A stretch of 64,000 nucleotides of DNA from Bradyrhizobium sp. CCGB12. Lineage in GTDB: Bacteria; Pseudomonadota; Alphaproteobacteria; Rhizobiales; Xanthobacteraceae. Where the stretch lies: assembly GCF_024199845.1 (NCBI RefSeq), contig NZ_JANADO010000001.1, positions 3,534,001-3,598,000 of the forward strand, written 5' to 3'. The notes under the pieces are model-generated. The model did no database searches and was not told the DNA's origin. It saw only the letters and a list, made by a program, of their open reading frames with translations. A program made the translations under genes and the position numbers. Positions 61,212-64,000 of this stretch are shown one piece after another (within the stretch, counting starts at the first letter, position 1; every line of letters starts with the position of its first letter).

Positions 61212-61355
61212 ATGACTGATGAGAAAGTAGCAGGGCACACGCCTGGGCCGTGGGAGATCGGTACAGAGACCCGAGGTATCGAAGTTTGCACACTTCACGG
61301 CGTCACGCCTCAAGTGACGGGGGATCGTCAGGTTCAACCGTGGGTCTACGTCTAG
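61212..61355 (+). CDS. Small phage-type protein (HTPGPW)
   Basis: A 47-residue frame too short for usual gene callers. It has a perfect AAGGAGG eight bases before the ATG. The protein MTDEKVAGHTPGPWEIGTET then RGIEVCTLHGV and PWVYV carries the HTPGPW sequence that is typical of small proteins encoded in phages of Gram-negative bacteria. Longer phage homologues continue past the stop found here, and in other frames downstream residue patterns look decayed, so it may be a truncated remnant. Function unknown. Confidence 0.65.
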   Translation: MTDEKVAGHTPGPWEIGTETRGIEVCTLHGVTPQVTGDRQVQPWVYV

Positions 61356-61693
61356 CCGTTCGCAACATCATCCTCAAGGTCGCGCCTCCGGGCAATCGGT
61401 TTGAGAATCGCGGCCATCAAGAGAGAGCAACACCGATCACAAATGCCGCAATCAGAACAAGCTTCATCCCGCACGCGGCACGGATCGTCCAACACATCAA
61501 CAGAGAGTGAGCAACCCGCTCACATTGGACCAAGCTTGCAATGGGCTGCGCGAGCCGATGCTCGGCGAAGCTGGATCAAAAGCAGGCGCTGGTGTCGTTG
61601 CGGGTTCACCTCGCTCTTCTAGAGCGAGCCATCGGCGGTCAGCAAGAAAAGCTCGAGACAGAGACCAAATCCAAGGATTCGTACCCTCCTCTA
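61356..61693. other. Degenerate spacer between phage-type gene and IS
   Basis: 338 bases without a convincing gene. Frames here have Ser/Arg/His-rich composition, as expected for decayed phage sequence. It ends at the IS5-family element. Confidence 0.5.
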
Positions 61694-62536
61694 GGGTCTG
61701 GACTCAATTGAGCCACCAGAGCAAGGCGGCGGTCAGAAGGATTGCTGAGAGGAAGATATCTGCGCGCTTGTCATATCGGGTGGCGATGCGGCGGAAGTCC
61801 TTCAGGCGACAAAACATGCGCTCGATGACGTTGCGGCCTTTGTAGGCGCGTTTGTCGTAGCGATGCGGGTGCTTACGGGTCGGATTTGGGGGGATGACCG
61901 CCTTGATCCGCCGCTGTGCGAGTTCCTCGCGCAAGCTTCTGGCGTCATAGGCTCGGTCGGCAATGACACTCTTCGGTCGATGCCCCAAAGTGAGCAGACG
62001 GCGGGCTCCGTCGAGGTCGTGGACGTTTCCAGCCGTGATCAACAAGGCATATGGACGCCCGATCTCATCGGTCAGCGCGTGGATTTTGGTCGTTTGCCCG
62101 CCACGCGAGCGGCCGATGGCATTGTTGAAGGCCCCCCTTTTGCGCCGGCTGCCGAGCGGTGGGCTTTGATGTAGGTGGAATCAACAGATGCCGCCCCGTA
62201 CATGCCAGTCGACCCCGTCAGGGCATAGAAAATATCGGTCCAAATCCCCTGACGGCTCCAGCGATTGAAGCGATTGTAAACCGTCGTATACGGGCCGTAG
62301 ACCTCCGGGCAGTCGCGCCAACGCGCCCCACATCGCAGCATATGGACGATCCCGCTGATCACCCGGCGATCATCCACCCGGTGCGCTCCGCGGCGGCCTC
62401 GCGGCAACAACGGCTCTATTCGCTGCCACTCTGCATCGCTCAACCAATAGACTTGCTTTGCCATCCAAGCCTCCCTCCGTTGGAAAGCTTGAATCACAAT
62501 CCCGCCTCAAGAGGAATCTCTATTGAGTACAGACCC
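61694..62536 (-). mobile_element. IS5-family insertion sequence (~843 bases)
   Basis: Terminal inverted repeats begin GGGTCTGGACTCAATTGAG on the left and, reading the minus strand from the right, GGGTCTGTACTCAATAGAG. The element is flanked by TA on both sides (61692-61693 and 62537-62538), inside a CTAG context on each end, consistent with a two-base target duplication. It contains one transposase gene with a frameshift. No cargo genes. Confidence 0.85.
61704..62464 (-). CDS. IS5-family transposase, expressed by frameshift (two frames)
   Basis: Frame A (62464 down to ~62130) begins AKQVYWLSDAEWQRIEPLLP and contains the first catalytic Asp in ASVDSTYIKAHRS. Frame B continues with AFNNAIGRSRGG, HALTDEIGRPYALLITAGNV, IADRAYDARSL (second Asp) and NVIERMFCRLKDFRRIATRYDK (catalytic Glu). 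The two frames join at an A4G6 run (62132-62141 on the plus strand as C6T4), a typical slippery site for a programmed shift. The stop is 10 bases from the IS end. Expected fused product ~250 residues, full-length for the family, so it may be active. Confidence 0.85.
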
Positions 62537-63351
62537 TAGACCACCCTCACCTGGTTCGGATTGCGGGCGGGGTCGCCCCAGAACGCATCGTTCTCGTATT
62601 TGCGCCAGAGGTCGCCAGGCAGCACAGTCTTGCGCCCCGGGGATTCCACGCGCCTGCCAACCTTGTGCAGACCCGGTGTACCGATCCTGCGGTCGAACTC
62701 CTCGGCGTCGAACTCGATGTTCTGGAAATCATGCGCGAACGGCTTCTCGCCGATGAACTCGTAGACCGCGGCGATCGCCCGCTCCGGCTGGGTGGTCAGC
62801 GTCTCGTAGGTCAGCGCCAGCAGACACGCGGACTGCTCGCCGCAAAACGCTTCGCGTAGCGCATTCCAGGCAAAGCCGACCATGCCGTTCGGGGCCGCCA
62901 ACCCTTCGACGCGCGAATACACCGTGCCGCCCGGCTCGAAATTGAAGATGCCCGACGGCTGATACTTGTTCTTGCGAATGAGCCGCTCGACCGAATCCAG
63001 GATCCAAGGAATGTGGCGCACGCAGCAGATCACCTTGGCGCGCGGAAACAGCTCGGTGATCAGAGGCAACCGCGCACACCAATTGCGGTTGGTGTCGAAC
63101 ACCACGTGCCCTTTCGGCAGATCGGTGTAATAGGTGGAGAAGATCGCCTTGATGAGCTCCCGGCGCTGCTCGTCGCTGATGAAGATCGCGGTCTCGTTGC
63201 TCATGCTCATGCTGCGCAGCATGCCGTCGACCAGCGAGCCGACCGGTCCGGTCATCCCGGCGCGAAAGCGCGGGTTCTGCCGCAATATTGCCGACAGCAG
63301 CGTCGAGCCCGCGCGCGGAAGTCCGGAGATGAAATGAATATCGCCTTGCAT
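62536..63351 (-). CDS. Sulfotransferase family protein
   Basis: A 271-residue PAPS-dependent sulfotransferase-like protein. The 5'-phosphosulfate loop is FISGLPRAGSTLLSAILRQNP, and the 3'-phosphate site ICCVRHIPWILDSVERLIRK; FDTNRNWCARLPLITEL and LTYETLTTQPERAIAAVYEF (helical part) are family blocks. The product ends NPNQVRVV. Its stop codon TAG is made by the IS-flanking TA plus the first IS base, but the uninterrupted target would also read TAG. Gene on the minus strand, downstream of the secreted protein gene; sulfate transfer to a surface polymer is possible. Confidence 0.85.
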   Translation of the reverse strand: MQGDIHFISGLPRAGSTLLSAILRQNPRFRAGMTGPVGSLVDGMLRSMSMSNETAIFISDEQRRELIKAIFSTYYTDLPKGHVVFDTNRNWCARLPLITELFPRAKVICCVRHIPWILDSVERLIRKNKYQPSGIFNFEPGGTVYSRVEGLAAPNGMVGFAWNALREAFCGEQSACLLALTYETLTTQPERAIAAVYEFIGEKPFAHDFQNIEFDAEEFDRRIGTPGLHKVGRRVESPGRKTVLPGDLWRKYENDAFWGDPARNPNQVRVV

Positions 63352-63381
63352 GATCCTGCAAACCTGACTGGGGATTCGTGA

Positions 63382-64000
63382 CTAGACTACCAGAAAATCC
63401 CGCTGCTGGAGCAGATCCGGGTTGACACCGGTCAGCGTGATCGAGTGAAGCGCGTCTAGCGCAATGATGGTGTCGGCCGGGTTGCCGGCGTTGTGGGGAT
63501 CGGCGGTGATCGCGGCCAGCGCAGCCGCCGCGTCCGCATAGACGGATTGGCTGAGTTGCAGGACGTCGTGCGCCACGTCGAAATTGCCGATGGTCGCCGT
63601 GGCTGCCGCCTGCGAGTTGAACTGGAACACGAACGTATCGTTCGCCCCTGACGCCGTCAGTGTGGCGTTGGCCCCCTGTACGGTCACCAGATGCGATCCG
63701 TCATTGTTGGTGACGTCTTGCGCGACGACCGTGCCATCGGCGCCATAGCTGACCAGCGACTTGGCGTAAGGCGGATTGGCGCCCAGATAGAAATTAGCGA
63801 CCGTCTCATTCACCGTCGACGGCGTCAGCAGCGTGTTCAAATGCGCATCATCCGTCGGCGTCGTGTTCTGGAACTCGATCTCCAGCGGCCCCGAACCGAC
63901 GCCTTGCACAAGAATATGTGCCGTGCCGCCGGTGACGGAAATCGCGATGTCGGTGTCGTGGCCGCCATTGACGGTCGAGACCGACACCGCATTGGGATCG
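63382..64000 (-). CDS. C-terminus of a type I secreted (RTX-like) protein, partial
   Basis: The frame is open to the window edge on the minus strand and encodes the last ~205 residues. STVNGGHDTDIAISVTGG, GANDTFVFQFNSQAAATATIGNFDVAHDVLQLSQSVY (only 20 residues of it are used as evidence) and the end TGVNPDLLQQRDFLVV match C-terminal regions of large Ca-binding, type I secreted proteins of rhizobia, with the NDTFVF hallmark. The non-cleaved C-terminal secretion signal is probably in the last 60 residues. N-terminal length and repeats are outside the window. Confidence 0.75.
   Translation of the reverse strand, partial: DPNAVSVSTVNGGHDTDIAISVTGGTAHILVQGVGSGPLEIEFQNTTPTDDAHLNTLLTPSTVNETVANFYLGANPPYAKSLVSYGADGTVVAQDVTNNDGSHLVTVQGANATLTASGANDTFVFQFNSQAAATATIGNFDVAHDVLQLSQSVYADAAAALAAITADPHNAGNPADTIIALDALHSITLTGVNPDLLQQRDFLVV

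Overview
The window is GC-rich, densely packed and strongly suggests an alphaproteobacterium of the Bradyrhizobium group (order Hyphomicrobiales). The grounds are the coxMNOP-type oxidase operon end, a DivJ/PleC-type kinase preceded by a CtrA-like box, TakP-like TRAP binding proteins, an Omp25-like porin, a ribbon-helix-helix/PHB-depolymerase pair and short REP-like hairpins. This is a family-level inference from protein content, not a species call. No tRNA, rRNA or CRISPR array was seen.

Layout. 0-2.4 kb: end of an aa3/caa3-type cytochrome oxidase operon (subunit I partial, two subunit III-like proteins, subunit IV). 2.4-7.1 kb: housekeeping minus-strand run aroF-type DAHP synthase, dgkA, nadE, then an alpha/beta hydrolase. 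7.1-12.8 kb: a LuxR-type regulator divergent from a five-gene run (acyl-CoA-dehydrogenase-fold monooxygenase, FMN reductase, alpha/beta hydrolase, cupin, MFS transporter), which looks like a self-contained pathway for an unidentified compound. 13-21.3 kb: two aldehyde dehydrogenases, two ModE-type regulators, a cysteine-synthase-like enzyme, a DUF2478 protein and an AraC regulator. 21.3-23.4 kb: an overlapping TerB / small membrane protein / TerC / UPF0114 operon. 23.8-26.5 kb: a SnoaL-like protein, a MocR regulator broken by a one-base frameshift, and PaiB. 27.8-30.1 kb: glutamine amidotransferase paired with a YbdK-type carboxylate-amine ligase. 30.5-36 kb: gor, DUF2059, rpiA, gph, lipoprotein, moaA. 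36.2-41.9 kb: TRAP permeases DctQM, an M20 peptidase and an OmpR/QseC-like two-component system.

43.8-47.3 kb is an accessory-looking stretch with few recognisable genes, one probable frameshifted gene and a small relic resembling an ATP-dependent DNA ligase. It is followed by a ribbon-helix-helix regulator and PHB depolymerase behind a repeated half-site operator. 50-52.4 kb carries two tandem TakP-like TRAP binding proteins, each ending in a strong hairpin terminator. 52.5-60 kb is again core: Mrp, VOC protein, hydroxyisobutyrate-dehydrogenase-like enzyme, NhaD, DivJ/PleC-like kinase, DUF1289, aspartic protease and porin.

60-64 kb: dusA, a known integration target, is followed on its 5' side by an AT-rich segment with a phased palindromic operator and a small phage-type gene. 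Then come an IS5-family element inserted exactly at the stop codon of a sulfotransferase gene, the sulfotransferase, and the C-terminus of a probable type I secreted protein running off the window. The most interesting signals are the 7-13 kb cluster with its palindrome, the phage/dusA boundary, the IS in the stop codon, the CtrA box, and the TerB-TerC module.
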